Assembly: GCF_000422385.1 (NCBI RefSeq)
Contig: NZ_AULR01000001.1
Location: 372,001-436,000 of the forward strand
DNA length: 64,000 bases
Source of the DNA: Microbacterium indicum DSM 19969
GTDB lineage: Bacteria; Actinomycetota; Actinomycetes; Actinomycetales; Microbacteriaceae
Reading direction: 5' to 3'
This document shows, one piece after another, positions 1 to 9,561 of this stretch. How positions within the stretch are numbered: the stretch's first letter is position 1; each line of letters begins with the position of its first letter. Under the pieces are notes generated by a model. That model saw only the letters and a list, made by a program, of their open reading frames with translations, had not been told where the DNA came from and made no database searches. A program made the translations under genes and the position numbers.

Positions 1-140
1 GCTCCGAGGGCCTCCTGCTCGACCCGCCGCCCGTGAAGAGCTACCAGCCCGGCACGTGGGGCCCCAACGCGATCCACCAGCTGGTCGCGCCCAATGCCTG
101 GCGCCTGCCGTTCGAGCGCGCCTGGCGCGAGCACCGCTGA
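1..140 (+). CDS. zwf: Glucose-6-phosphate 1-dehydrogenase, C-terminal fragment (5' end outside window)
   Basis: Only the last 45 codons are present, read in the frame starting at base 3 and ending in TGA at 138-140. The tail has the pattern PPVKSYQPGTWGP followed by an INxL-like stretch and WRLPFERAWR, which I recognise as the usual carboxyl end of actinobacterial glucose-6-phosphate dehydrogenase, the NADP-dependent entry enzyme of the oxidative pentose phosphate pathway. The dinucleotide-binding fold and active site lie upstream of the window, so the assignment rests on the tail alone. A strong hairpin follows at once. Confidence 0.7.
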   Translation, partial: SEGLLLDPPPVKSYQPGTWGPNAIHQLVAPNAWRLPFERAWREHR

Positions 141-148
141 CGCCGAGC

Positions 149-194
149 GTACGAGGGCGGCCCCGGATCCTCGGATCCGGGGCCGCCCTCGTAC
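149..194. terminator. Perfect 22-bp-arm hairpin between convergent genes
   Basis: Bases 149-170 and 173-194 are exact reverse complements separated by two bases, and the stem contains two GGATCC sites. It lies between the 3' ends of the zwf-like gene and the surf1 gene, where a bidirectional transcription terminator is expected. There is no T-tract, as is common in high-GC actinobacteria. Confidence 0.8.
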
Positions 195-200
195 GTGCGA

Positions 201-1037
201 TCAGTCCTCGTCGTCGAGCGCGTCGGGATCGACGCCCGCGAACTCCTCGAGCTCGCGCTCCCAGGCGTCCTTCGCCAGGCGGTACCAGAGGTAGAACGAG
301 AACGCCGCGAAGATCGCCCACTCGACGGCGTAGAAGAGGTTGAGCCAGTTGACGGGGCTCTCGGCCTCGGGGGCGGGCGACGAGATCGCCGTCAGGCCGA
401 CGTCGGCGACGCCGCCGTCGGGATCCTGCGAGGCGAAGAACGCGCGGTAGACGGGTCCGTCGGTCTCGCCCCATCGGCCGAGGAGGGCGGCGGGCGACAT
501 GCGCGTGATCTCGTAGGGATCGTCGCCCGTCGCGGCGACGGCGCCCTCGTCCGAGATCATGCGGCCCGTCATCTCGACCTCGCCCGAGGCCTGCGCGTCG
601 AGGCGCTGCGCCGCGGCGTCGGCCTCCTCGCGGGTCTCGGCCCAGCCGACCGCGACGGCGAGGTTGGCTCCCTCGTCGGTCACGAGGTGCCCCGTGACCC
701 AGAAGCCCTCGGCGCCGTCGTTGACGCGCTGCGTCACGACGAGGAAGTCGCCGCCGGTCCAGGTGCCCGAGACGTCGGTGCGCTGGCCGTCGTAGTCGGC
801 GTCGATGTACTCGCCGGGCCGCACGATGTCGTCGAGGGGCAGGATCTCCTCCGTCGCGCCCGCGGGCTGCGGGTCGGTGTCGAACGACCGCGACAGCTGC
901 CACTGCAGGAGGACCGAGAAGATCGCCGCGACGACGAGGCACAGCACGAGCATGCCGATCCACCGCGGGCGCAGCATGACCTCGCGGAGGGTCGGCGGGA
1001 ACTCCGGCGCCTCGGGGGGAAGGGTCTCGGAAGTCAT
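201..1037 (-). CDS. SURF1 family protein (cytochrome oxidase assembly)
   Basis: A 278-residue membrane protein with two transmembrane helices: one near residues 25-46 (RWIGMLVLCLVVAAIFSVLLQW) and one close to the C-terminus (NWLNLFYAVEWAIFAAFSFYLWYR). The NWxNxxYAxEW motif before the second helix, with a large extracytoplasmic loop between the helices, is the SURF1 arrangement. SURF1 proteins help insert heme a or otherwise assemble aa3-type cytochrome c oxidase; that role is inferred from the family. The ATG overlaps the stop of the upstream guaB3 gene (ATGA), so the two are probably translationally coupled. Confidence 0.85.
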   Translation of the reverse strand: MTSETLPPEAPEFPPTLREVMLRPRWIGMLVLCLVVAAIFSVLLQWQLSRSFDTDPQPAGATEEILPLDDIVRPGEYIDADYDGQRTDVSGTWTGGDFLVVTQRVNDGAEGFWVTGHLVTDEGANLAVAVGWAETREEADAAAQRLDAQASGEVEMTGRMISDEGAVAATGDDPYEITRMSPAALLGRWGETDGPVYRAFFASQDPDGGVADVGLTAISSPAPEAESPVNWLNLFYAVEWAIFAAFSFYLWYRLAKDAWERELEEFAGVDPDALDDED

Positions 1038-2155
1038 TCGTACGGCGTCACGACGACGTCGACGCGCTGGAACTCCTTGAGGTCGGAGTAGCCCGTCGTG
1101 GCCATCGACTTGCGCAGGGAGCCCAGCAGGTTGGTCGTGCCGTCGGCCGAGATGGCGGGCCCGTGCAGGATCTGCTGCATGGGACCGACCTGGTCGACCT
1201 GCACGCGGCGCCCGCGGGGCAGCGACGGGTGGTGCGCCTCGGCGCCCCAGTGGTAGCCGTTGCCCGGCGCGTCGGTCGCGCGGGCGAGCGAGACGCCGAG
1301 CATGACGGCGTCCGCGCCCATCGCGATCGCCTTGACGATGTCGCCCGAGGTGCCGACGCCGCCGTCGGCGATCACGTGCACGTAGCGTCCGCCCGACTCG
1401 TCGAGGTAGTCGCGGCGCGCGCCGGCGACGTCGGCGACCGCCGACGCCATGGGCGTGTGCACGCCGAGGGTCGTGCGCGTCGTCGAGGCCGCTCCCCCGC
1501 CGAAGCCGACGAGGACGCCGGCCGCGCCCGTGCGCATGAGGTGCAGCGCGGCCTGGTAGGTGCCGGCGCCGCCCACGATCACGGGGACGTCGAGGTCGTA
1601 GATGAACTGCTTGAGGTTGAGCGGCTGCTCGCCGGCCTTCGACACGTGCTCGGCCGAGACCGTCGTGCCGCGGATCACGAACAGGTCGACGCCCGCGTTC
1701 ACGACCGTCTCGTAGAACTCGGCGGTGCGTTGCGGCGAGAGCGCGCCCGCGACGACGACGCCCGCCTCGCGGATCTCGGCGATGCGGCGCGTGATGAGCT
1801 CGGCGCGGATCGGCTCGGCGTAGAGCGCCTGCATGCGCTGCGTCGCCGACTCGGCGGGGAGCGAGGCGATCTCGGCGAGCAGGGGCTCGGGATCCTCGTA
1901 GCGGGTCCAGAGGCCCTCGAGATCGAGCACGCCGAGCGCGCCCATGCGGCCCAGCTCGATCGCCGACGCGGGGCTCACGACGGAGTCCATCGGCGCCCCG
2001 ATGATCGGGGTGTCGAAGGTGAAGGCGTCGATCGTCCACGACGTCGACACGTCGTGGGTGCTGCGGGTGCGCCGCGAGGGCACAACCGCGATGTCGTCGA
2101 ACGTGTAGGCGCGGCGTCCGCGCTTGCCGCGGCCGATCTCGATCTCGTTGCTCAC
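1034..2155 (-). CDS. guaB3: GuaB3 family IMP dehydrogenase-related protein
   Basis: A 373-residue (beta/alpha)8 barrel related to IMP dehydrogenase but without CBS domains. The barrel signatures are visible (IIGAPMDSVVSP, VGGAGTYQAA, VIADGGVGTSGDIVKAIAMGADAVMLG). The loop that in true IMPDH carries the catalytic cysteine (GPGSICTT) reads GFGGGAASTTR at about residues 207-217, so the nucleophile is missing. GuaB3 proteins are conserved in actinobacteria beside guaB; their reaction is debated. The start is GTG, 6 nt downstream of a TAGGCT box that overlaps the end of guaB. It lies 13 bp after guaB and overlaps surf1. Confidence 0.9.
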   Translation of the reverse strand: MSNEIEIGRGKRGRRAYTFDDIAVVPSRRTRSTHDVSTSWTIDAFTFDTPIIGAPMDSVVSPASAIELGRMGALGVLDLEGLWTRYEDPEPLLAEIASLPAESATQRMQALYAEPIRAELITRRIAEIREAGVVVAGALSPQRTAEFYETVVNAGVDLFVIRGTTVSAEHVSKAGEQPLNLKQFIYDLDVPVIVGGAGTYQAALHLMRTGAAGVLVGFGGGAASTTRTTLGVHTPMASAVADVAGARRDYLDESGGRYVHVIADGGVGTSGDIVKAIAMGADAVMLGVSLARATDAPGNGYHWGAEAHHPSLPRGRRVQVDQVGPMQQILHGPAISADGTTNLLGSLRKSMATTGYSDLKEFQRVDVVVTPYE

Positions 2156-2161
2156 CGGATC

Positions 2162-2167
2162 AGCCTA
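2162..2167 (-). promoter_or_regulatory. -10 box of guaB3 (leaderless type)
   Basis: TAGGCT on the minus strand, separated by 6 nt from the GTG start of guaB3. It lies just beyond the guaB stop codon, so guaB3-surf1 may be transcribed separately from guaB. Confidence 0.55.
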
Positions 2168-2168
2168 C

Positions 2169-3785
<1,617 letters not shown>

Positions 3786-3799
3786 CTAGCGTCGGCCCC

Positions 3800-3838
3800 C
3801 AGCGGGTGGCGACCGACCGTCGGCGACGACACCCGCTG
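3800..3838 (+). promoter_or_regulatory. Leader hairpin abutting the livH ribosome binding site
   Basis: CAGCGGGT at 3800-3807 pairs with ACCCGCTG at 3831-3838, with a GACCG/CGGC-rich inner stem in the loop. The 3' arm runs straight into the GGAGG ribosome binding site (3838-3842), 5 nt before the ATG of livH. This could modulate initiation, but no aptamer class is recognisable. Confidence 0.35.
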
Positions 3839-3846
3839 GAGGATCC

Positions 3847-5172
3847 ATGACCCATCCCGCCCCCGCGCGGCGACGATCACGGGTGCCGATCGCGCTCATC
3901 GTCCTCGCGCTCGCCCTCTTCATCGGCCTCGCGCTGGTCCCGACCCCGGCCCACGCGGCCGAGGGGGATCCGTACCGCATTACGGGCAACGTGCATCTCG
4001 ACGGCGAACCCCTCGAGGGCGTCGCCCTGACGATCGACGGCGCGGGGGGCGAGCAGGAGGTCGAGACCGACGCCGACGGACGCTGGACCGTCTTCGTCCC
4101 CGAGAACGACAGCGAGTACACCGTCACGCTCGACGAGGAGACGCTGCCCGAGGGCATCGCGGTCGTCGACGAGACGGGCGAGGACGACTCCCCGAACGAG
4201 CGCGAGCTCACGGTCGGCCCCGGCGGCTTCGCGACGATGAACTTCTTCATCGGCGAGGGTGAGCGCAACACGGTCGGCGCCTTCGACCAGTTCCTCCAGC
4301 GCCTCCTCCAGGGCGTCAACTTCGGCCTCATGCTGGCGCTCGCCTCCATCGGCCTCTCGCTCGTGTACGGCACGACGAAGCTCTCGAACTTCGCGCACGC
4401 CGAGATGGTCACCTTCGGCGGCGTCGTCGCGGCGGGCCTCACGGGCGCCGCGTCGCTCGCGCTGCCGCTCTGGATCGGCCTGCCCCTCGCGGTCGTCGTC
4501 TCCGGCGTCCTCGGCTACGCCCTCGACCTCGTGCTGTGGCGGCCGCTGCGGCGCAAGGGCGTCGGCATCGTGCAGACGATGATCGTCTCGATCGGCCTCT
4601 CGCTCGCGATGCGCTACGCTTTCCAGTTCTTCATCGGCGGATCGACGCTGCAGCTCCCGCAGCTCGCCTCGACCGCGAAGATCCCGCTCTTCGGCGCCGT
4701 GTCGCTCAGCCCCATGGAGATGATCTCGATGGGCATCGCGATCGTCGTGATCGTCGCCTTCGCGGTGTGGCTCTCGACGAGCCGGATCGGCAAGGCGACC
4801 CGCGCGATCAGCGACAACCCGTCGCTCGCCGCGGCGTCGGGCATCGACGTCGACCGCGTCGTGCGGATCGTGTGGATCCTCTCGGGCGCGCTCGCGGGCC
4901 TCGCGGGCGTGCTCTACGCCTACTACCGCCCCGGGGTGCGGTTCGACATGGGCATGCAGATCCTGCTGCTCGTCTTCGCCGCCGTGACCCTCGGCGGGCT
5001 CGGCACCGCGTACGGCGCGCTCGTCGGGTCGATCATCATCGGCATCATCGTCGAGGTCTCGAGCCTGTGGATCCCCGCAGATCTGCGCTTCGTGCCGGCG
5101 CTCGTGCTGCTCATCGTCATTCTCCTGGTGCGGCCGCAGGGCATCCTCGGCCGCCGCGAGCGGATCGGTTAG
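3847..5172 (+). CDS. livH: Branched-chain amino acid ABC permease LivH with secreted N-terminal domain
   Basis: 441 residues, much longer than the usual ~290 of LivH. It begins with a signal peptide (hydrophobic core IALIVLALALFIGLALV, cleavage probably after THA-type AHA near residue 38). A beta-rich carboxypeptidase-regulatory-like (transthyretin-fold) module follows at about 42-135 (ITGNVHLDGEPLEGVALTI, TDADGRWTVFVP). The canonical permease starts near residue 145 (LLQGVNFGLMLALASIGLSLVYG, NFAHAEMVTFGG). The permease half forms the membrane channel with LivM. The extra domain should face the cell exterior; its purpose is unknown. The start is supported by GGAGG 5 nt upstream. It is first in the livHMGF operon. 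Confidence 0.9.
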   Translation: MTHPAPARRRSRVPIALIVLALALFIGLALVPTPAHAAEGDPYRITGNVHLDGEPLEGVALTIDGAGGEQEVETDADGRWTVFVPENDSEYTVTLDEETLPEGIAVVDETGEDDSPNERELTVGPGGFATMNFFIGEGERNTVGAFDQFLQRLLQGVNFGLMLALASIGLSLVYGTTKLSNFAHAEMVTFGGVVAAGLTGAASLALPLWIGLPLAVVVSGVLGYALDLVLWRPLRRKGVGIVQTMIVSIGLSLAMRYAFQFFIGGSTLQLPQLASTAKIPLFGAVSLSPMEMISMGIAIVVIVAFAVWLSTSRIGKATRAISDNPSLAAASGIDVDRVVRIVWILSGALAGLAGVLYAYYRPGVRFDMGMQILLLVFAAVTLGGLGTAYGALVGSIIIGIIVEVSSLWIPADLRFVPALVLLIVILLVRPQGILGRRERIG

Positions 5173-5180
5173 GACACGTC

Positions 5181-6161
5181 ATGAACTGGGGACAGATCCT
5201 CGAGCAGACCCTCACGGCGATCCTCTCGCCCACCACGATCGCGTACGCGATCGCGGCGCTCGGACTCGCCGTGCACTTCGGCTTCTCCGGCCTCCTGAAC
5301 ATGGGCGTCGCGGGCTTCATGGCGCTCGGCGCGTACGGCTACGCGATCTCGGTGCTCACCTTCGGCCTGCCGTGGTGGACGGGCGCCCTCATCGGCCTCG
5401 TCGCGGCGGCGGTCTTCGCCGTGATCCTCGGCATCCCGACGCTGCGGCTCCGCGGCGACTACCTCGCGATCGCGACGATCGCGATGGCCGAGGTCGTGCG
5501 GCTCCTCTTCCTCACGACGGCGTTCGACGAGGTCACGGGATCGGCCGACGGCCTGAGCGGCTACCACGCCTCGCTGCGGTCGATGAACCCGATCCCGCCC
5601 GGCAGCTACGGCTTCGGCCCCTGGACCTACACCGAGACGGGGTGGTGGGTCCGGATCCTCGGCCTCATCGCGCTCGCGATCGCGACGGTCTTCGTCTGGC
5701 TCCTCGTCCGCAGCCCGTGGGGACGCGTCCTCAAGGGGATCCGCGAGGACGAGGACGCCGTGCGGGCCCTCGGCAAGAACGTCTTCTCGTACAAGATGCA
5801 GGCCCTCGTCGTCGGCGGCGTCATCACCGCGATCGGCGGCATCGTCTGGGTCATGCCGAGCGCCGTGAACCCGCAGTCGTTCCAGACCTCGACGACGTTC
5901 TTCGTCTGGACCGCCCTCCTGCTCGGCGGCGCCGCGACGGTCTTCGGCCCCCTGCTGGGCGCCGTGATCTTCTGGGTCGTCCGCGCGTTCCTCGGCGTCT
6001 TCCTCGCGGGGCTCGGCGAGGCGGGGATCCTGCCGTTCCTCTCGACGTCGGAGGCCGCGTCGCTGCGCGACGTCCTCATCGGCGTCGCCCTCATCCTCAT
6101 CGTCGTGTTCCGGCCGCAGGGCATCCTCGGCAACAAGAAGGAGCTGACCTTTGCCCACTGA
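5181..6161 (+). CDS. livM: Branched-chain amino acid ABC permease LivM
   Basis: A 326-residue polytopic membrane protein of the LivM type (LGLAVHFGFSGLLNMGVAGFMALGAYGYA near residues 27-55; GDYLAIATIAMAEVVRL; VFRPQGILGNKKEL at the end). It pairs with LivH to form the transmembrane channel of a branched-chain amino acid, or related amide or amino acid, importer. It starts 8 bp after livH; its end overlaps the livG start by 11 bp, indicating coupled expression. Confidence 0.93.
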   Translation: MNWGQILEQTLTAILSPTTIAYAIAALGLAVHFGFSGLLNMGVAGFMALGAYGYAISVLTFGLPWWTGALIGLVAAAVFAVILGIPTLRLRGDYLAIATIAMAEVVRLLFLTTAFDEVTGSADGLSGYHASLRSMNPIPPGSYGFGPWTYTETGWWVRILGLIALAIATVFVWLLVRSPWGRVLKGIREDEDAVRALGKNVFSYKMQALVVGGVITAIGGIVWVMPSAVNPQSFQTSTTFFVWTALLLGGAATVFGPLLGAVIFWVVRAFLGVFLAGLGEAGILPFLSTSEAASLRDVLIGVALILIVVFRPQGILGNKKELTFAH

Positions 6162-7071
6162 ATCACCGGCGCCCGTGCAGCGCGCCAAGACGACAGGCCT
6201 CCACGTCGGCGAGGCCGCGCCCGGCGTCGCGAAGGTCGACCCGATCATCGTCGCCGACGGGATCACGCGCACCTTCGGCGGCGTCACGGCCGTCGACGTC
6301 GCGCACCTCGAGATCCCCCGCGGCGCCATCACGGCGCTCATCGGGCCCAACGGCGCGGGCAAGACGACGCTCTTCAACCTCCTCACGGGGTTCGACAGGC
6401 CCGATGCCGGGACGTGGTCGTTCGAGGGCCGCTCGCTCGCGAACGTGCCCGCCTACAAGGTGTCGCGTCGCGGCCTCGTGCGCACCTTCCAGCTCACGAA
6501 GGCGCTGAGCCTCCTGACCGTCATGGACAACATGAAGCTCGGCCAGACGGGACAGCGCGGCGAGCGGTTCTGGGCGAGCCTCGTGCCGGCGCTCTGGCGG
6601 AAGCAGGACACCGAGATCGAGGACCGCGCGCTCGAGATCCTCACCCGCTTCAGGCTCGACGCCAAGAAGGACGACTTCGCGGCCTCGCTGTCGGGCGGCC
6701 AGCGCAAGCTGCTCGAGATGGCGCGGGCGCTCATGACGGATCCGACGCTCGTGATGCTCGACGAGCCGATGGCCGGCGTCAACCCGGCGCTGACGCAGAG
6801 CCTGCTCGACCACATCCTCGATCTCAAGGACGAGGGCATGACGGTGCTCTTCGTCGAGCACGACATGCACATGGTGCAGCACATCGCCGACTGGGTCGTC
6901 GTGATGGCCGAAGGACGGGTCGTGGCCGAGGGGCCTCCCGCCGAGGTCATGCAGCAGCAGGCCGTCGTCGACGCGTACCTCGGCTCCCACCAGAGCGAGG
7001 ACCTCGGCGTCGTCACGGGCCGCATCGAGATCGTGAAGCAGGACGAGGAAGAGGAGCCGGGCGATGAGTGA
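6151..7071 (+). CDS. livG: Branched-chain amino acid ABC transporter ATP-binding protein LivG
   Basis: A 306-residue cytosolic ATPase. Walker A GPNGAGKT is at residues 65-72, the ABC signature is LSGGQRK, Walker B is LVMLDEP, and an H-loop VEHDMH follows. It drives import together with LivF. The N-terminal ~35 residues (PVQRAKTTGLHVGEAAPG) are an extension relative to typical LivG. The start is TTG inside the end of livM, supported by GAAGGAG 7 nt upstream. It overlaps livF by 8 bp. Confidence 0.93.
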   Translation: MPTESPAPVQRAKTTGLHVGEAAPGVAKVDPIIVADGITRTFGGVTAVDVAHLEIPRGAITALIGPNGAGKTTLFNLLTGFDRPDAGTWSFEGRSLANVPAYKVSRRGLVRTFQLTKALSLLTVMDNMKLGQTGQRGERFWASLVPALWRKQDTEIEDRALEILTRFRLDAKKDDFAASLSGGQRKLLEMARALMTDPTLVMLDEPMAGVNPALTQSLLDHILDLKDEGMTVLFVEHDMHMVQHIADWVVVMAEGRVVAEGPPAEVMQQQAVVDAYLGSHQSEDLGVVTGRIEIVKQDEEEEPGDE

Positions 7072-7828
7072 TCTGGTCGTGAGCGTCGAGAACGTGACGG
7101 CGGGCTACCTGCCGGGCGTCGACATCCTCACCGAGTGCAACCTCACGGCGAGCCGCGGCGAGCTCATCGGCATCATCGGGCCCAATGGGGCCGGGAAGTC
7201 GACGCTGCTCAAGGCGATCTTCGGGCAGGTGAACGTGCGGTCCGGATCCGTGACTCTCGAGGGCGAGGACATCACGAACCTCCGTGCCAACCGCCTCGTG
7301 GCGCACGGCGTGGGGTTCATCCCGCAGACGAACAACGTGTTCCCCTCGCTGTCGATCGAGGAGAACCTGCAGATGGGCGCGTTCCAGAAGCCGAAGATGC
7401 TCGCCGAGCGGGTCGACTTCGTCACGACCGTGTTCCCCGACCTCGCGAAGCGCCTGAAGCAGCGCGCGGGCGGACTGTCGGGCGGCGAGCGCCAGATGGT
7501 CGCGATGGGCCGTGCGCTCATGATGGATCCCAAGGTGCTGCTGCTCGACGAGCCGTCGGCCGGCCTCTCCCCCGTCCGCCAGGACGAGGCCTTCCTCCGC
7601 GTGAGCGAGATCAACAAGGCGGGCGTGACCTGCATCATGGTCGAGCAGAACGCGCGCCGCTGCCTGCAGATCTGCGACCGCGGGTACGTCCTCGACCAGG
7701 GCCACGACGCCTACACAGGCACGGGCCGCGAGCTGCTGCACGACCCCAAGGTGACTGAGCTCTACCTCGGAACCCTCGGGTCGGAGCAGAACGCCGACCC
7801 CGGGGTCCACCGGCCCGTCGCGGGCTGA
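7064..7828 (+). CDS. livF: Branched-chain amino acid ABC transporter ATP-binding protein LivF
   Basis: A 254-residue ATPase with Walker A GPNGAGKST at residues 39-47, the LivF-type PQTNNVFPSLSIEENL loop, signature LSGGERQ, Walker B LLLDEPSAGLSP, and VEQNARR in the H-loop region. It is the partner of LivG. The ATG lies within the last codons of livG. No binding protein follows; the candidate livK is 4 kb downstream. Confidence 0.93.
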   Translation: MSDLVVSVENVTAGYLPGVDILTECNLTASRGELIGIIGPNGAGKSTLLKAIFGQVNVRSGSVTLEGEDITNLRANRLVAHGVGFIPQTNNVFPSLSIEENLQMGAFQKPKMLAERVDFVTTVFPDLAKRLKQRAGGLSGGERQMVAMGRALMMDPKVLLLDEPSAGLSPVRQDEAFLRVSEINKAGVTCIMVEQNARRCLQICDRGYVLDQGHDAYTGTGRELLHDPKVTELYLGTLGSEQNADPGVHRPVAG

Positions 7829-7829
7829 G

Positions 7830-7874
7830 CGCGCTCCTCGCCGGCCGGCTCAGACCCGGTCGGCGAGGAGCGCG
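7830..7874. terminator. Hairpin between convergent livF and methyltransferase genes
   Basis: A perfect 14-bp stem (7830-7843 with 7861-7874) and a 17-nt loop. The right arm and loop are also the last codons and stop of the minus-strand methyltransferase gene, so one structure can end both transcripts. Confidence 0.6.
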
Positions 7875-9046
7875 ATCCGCTTCCCGGCGACGCGCATCAC
7901 GAAGAGCGTCGCCGAACCGGGCCCCTGGAGCCGGAGCCGCTTCCGCAGCTCGGCGGGGTCGACGTCGACGCCGCGCTTCTTGATCTCGAGCGTGCCGATG
8001 CCGCGCGAGCGGAGCGCCTTCGCGAGCGCCTTGGGATCGGCGGGCAGCTGCTCGCGGATCCGGAAGGATCGGGCGAAGGAGCTCGTCGCCTCGGCGTCGC
8101 TCGTGAGGTAGGCGATCCCCTCGGCGACGGGGCCCGCGTCGAGGGCGCGCGCGACCTCTCCGACGAGGCGGGCGCGGATCACGGATCCCTCGGGCTCGTG
8201 CAGGAAGGCGCCGAGCGGGCGGACGGGCTCGTCGGCCGCGTCGGCGGGCGCCGTGAGCTCGTGCGCCTCGTCGCCGCGGATCACGAGGGCCGCGCGGCCG
8301 ACGCCGTCGCGTCGCAGGGATCCCGACCACAGGACGAGCTCGACGGTGGACCCGTCGACGCTGATCCACTGCGCCTCCCACCCGGCGGGGATCGCGTCGC
8401 GGTCGTGCGCGGGGCCGAGCTTGATGCCGACGGGCCGGTCGTCTGCGAGGCCGTACGCCCAGTCGAGCGACGGCGAGTAGTCGTCGGCCGAGACGCGCCG
8501 CGTCTCGCTGTGCCCCGAGGTGCGGCGGGCGGGGTCGAGCCACACGGCGTCGACGCCCGCGAGGTCGGTCTCCTCGGCCCGGCCCGGCGCGACGCGGATC
8601 CGCTGATCGCCGCCGCGGAACGGCGAGAGGTTGTACGCGGCGAGCGCGGCCGTCACCTCGTCGGCGTCGACGGCGGTGACGTCGAGCCCCAGCGCCGCGA
8701 AGGCGAGGGCGTCGCCCCCGATGCCGCACCCGAGGTCGGCGACCGAGCGGATCCCCGTGCGCGCGAAGCGCCCCGCGTGGTGCGCGGAGACCGACATGCG
8801 CGTCGCCTGCTCGAGGCCCGCGCGGGTGAAGAGCATCCGCTCCGCGAAGGGGCCGAACTTCTGCTCGGCGCGGCGGCGCAGGCGCACCTGGCCGACGACC
8901 GCCGACACGAGAGCGGGTCCGTGCCCGGCGGCGCGCAGCCGCGACACGGCCCGTGCGACGTCGTTCGTCGTCTCGACGGGGTCGAGTTCGTCGACGAGCG
9001 CCAGCGCCTCGGGGGTGAGCAGGGCGTCGAGCTCGGCCATCTCCAT
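7850..9046 (-). CDS. Class I SAM-dependent methyltransferase with THUMP-like C-terminal domain
   Basis: 398 residues. The SAM-binding motif VADLGCGIGGDALAFA is at about 104-119, followed by VDADEVTAALAAYN and an LDPARR motif typical of this actinobacterial family. The C-terminal segment (GIGTLEIKKRGVDVDPAELRKRLRLQG) matches the THUMP-like domain seen in putative RNA methyltransferases. The substrate is unknown; RNA is likely by domain content. A TAGTCT -10 box lies 6 nt before this ATG. A second Met two codons in is an alternative start. Confidence 0.82.
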   Translation of the reverse strand: MEMAELDALLTPEALALVDELDPVETTNDVARAVSRLRAAGHGPALVSAVVGQVRLRRRAEQKFGPFAERMLFTRAGLEQATRMSVSAHHAGRFARTGIRSVADLGCGIGGDALAFAALGLDVTAVDADEVTAALAAYNLSPFRGGDQRIRVAPGRAEETDLAGVDAVWLDPARRTSGHSETRRVSADDYSPSLDWAYGLADDRPVGIKLGPAHDRDAIPAGWEAQWISVDGSTVELVLWSGSLRRDGVGRAALVIRGDEAHELTAPADAADEPVRPLGAFLHEPEGSVIRARLVGEVARALDAGPVAEGIAYLTSDAEATSSFARSFRIREQLPADPKALAKALRSRGIGTLEIKKRGVDVDPAELRKRLRLQGPGSATLFVMRVAGKRIALLADRV

Positions 9047-9052
9047 GACGCC

Positions 9053-9058
9053 AGACTA
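9053..9058 (-). promoter_or_regulatory. -10 box of the THUMP-like methyltransferase (leaderless type)
   Basis: TAGTCT on the minus strand, 6 nt before the ATG. It lies beside the upstream CIRCE element of groES on the other strand. Confidence 0.5.
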
Positions 9059-9063
9059 CGGAT

Positions 9064-9090
9064 CTGGCACTCACGTTGCATGAGTGCCAG
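9064..9090 (+). promoter_or_regulatory. Upstream CIRCE-like element (HrcA operator)
   Basis: CTGGCACTC, nine bases, GAGTGCCAG. The GCACTC-N9-GAGTGC core equals CIRCE and the outer three bases are changed in a compensating way, so the dyad is perfect. It overlaps the probable groES -35 (9076-9081). Confidence 0.7.
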
Positions 9091-9105
9091 AGCGCGCCAT
9101 AGACT
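9076..9105 (+). promoter_or_regulatory. groES promoter
   Basis: TTGCAT at 9076-9081 and TAGACT at 9100-9105 with an 18-bp spacer fit a housekeeping sigma promoter. It is flanked by two HrcA-type operators, giving a leader of about 68 nt before the GTG. Confidence 0.6.
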
Positions 9106-9110
9106 TGCGA

Positions 9111-9137
9111 TTAGCACTCTCGGGGTGAGAGTGCGAA
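9111..9137 (+). promoter_or_regulatory. CIRCE element (HrcA operator) in the groES leader
   Basis: TTAGCACTC, nine bases, GAGTGCGAA: 17 of the 18 defined bases of the CIRCE consensus. It lies immediately downstream of the -10 box, the classical position for HrcA repression of the chaperonin genes. Confidence 0.88.
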
Positions 9138-9179
9138 CTCTCAAGTCTTGTCGCAGGACGCAATAGGAAGAGGTACACC

Positions 9180-9476
9180 GTGTCGGTTTCCATCAAGCCG
9201 CTCGAGGACCGCATCGTCATCCAGCAGGTCGAGGCCGAGCAGACCACGGCCAGCGGTCTCGTCATCCCCGACACCGCCAAGGAGAAGCCCCAGGAGGGCG
9301 AGGTCGTGGCGGTCGGACCGGGTCGCATCGACGACAACGGCAACCGCGTGCCCGTCGACGTCGCCGTCGGCGACCGCGTTCTCTACAGCAAGTACGGCGG
9401 AACCGAGGTCAAGTTCGGCGCCGACGAGTACCTCGTGCTCTCGGCCCGCGACGTCCTCGCGATCGTCGAGCGCTGA
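9180..9476 (+). CDS. groES: Co-chaperonin GroES
   Basis: A 98-residue Hsp10 that forms the heptameric lid of the GroEL folding chamber. Diagnostic segments are [12 protein letters not shown] at the N-terminus, the mobile loop [30 protein letters not shown], and [15 protein letters not shown]. The start is GTG with AGGAAGAGG about 7 nt upstream. A strong terminator follows and no groEL is adjacent, so groES is monocistronic here, with groEL elsewhere. Confidence 0.97.
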   Translation: MSVSIKPLEDRIVIQQVEAEQTTASGLVIPDTAKEKPQEGEVVAVGPGRIDDNGNRVPVDVAVGDRVLYSKYGGTEVKFGADEYLVLSARDVLAIVER

Positions 9477-9496
9477 GCGCGCGTCACGCGTTCTCT

Positions 9497-9529
9497 GAGA
9501 ACCCCGGGTGCCTGGCGCCCGGGGTTCTC
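9497..9529 (+). terminator. groES terminator hairpin
   Basis: GAGAACCCCGGG at 9497-9508 pairs perfectly with CCCGGGGTTCTC at 9518-9529, 20 bp after the groES stop. It is followed by the mscS promoter. Confidence 0.8.
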
Positions 9530-9549
9530 CGCATTCCGCCCGTCGTTCG

Positions 9550-9555
9550 TAGGCT
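9550..9555 (+). promoter_or_regulatory. -10 box of the mscS-type gene (leaderless type)
   Basis: TAGGCT, 6 nt before the ATG at 9562. The intervening GGAGGG is too close to act as a conventional ribosome binding site. Confidence 0.5.
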
Positions 9556-9561
9556 GGAGGG

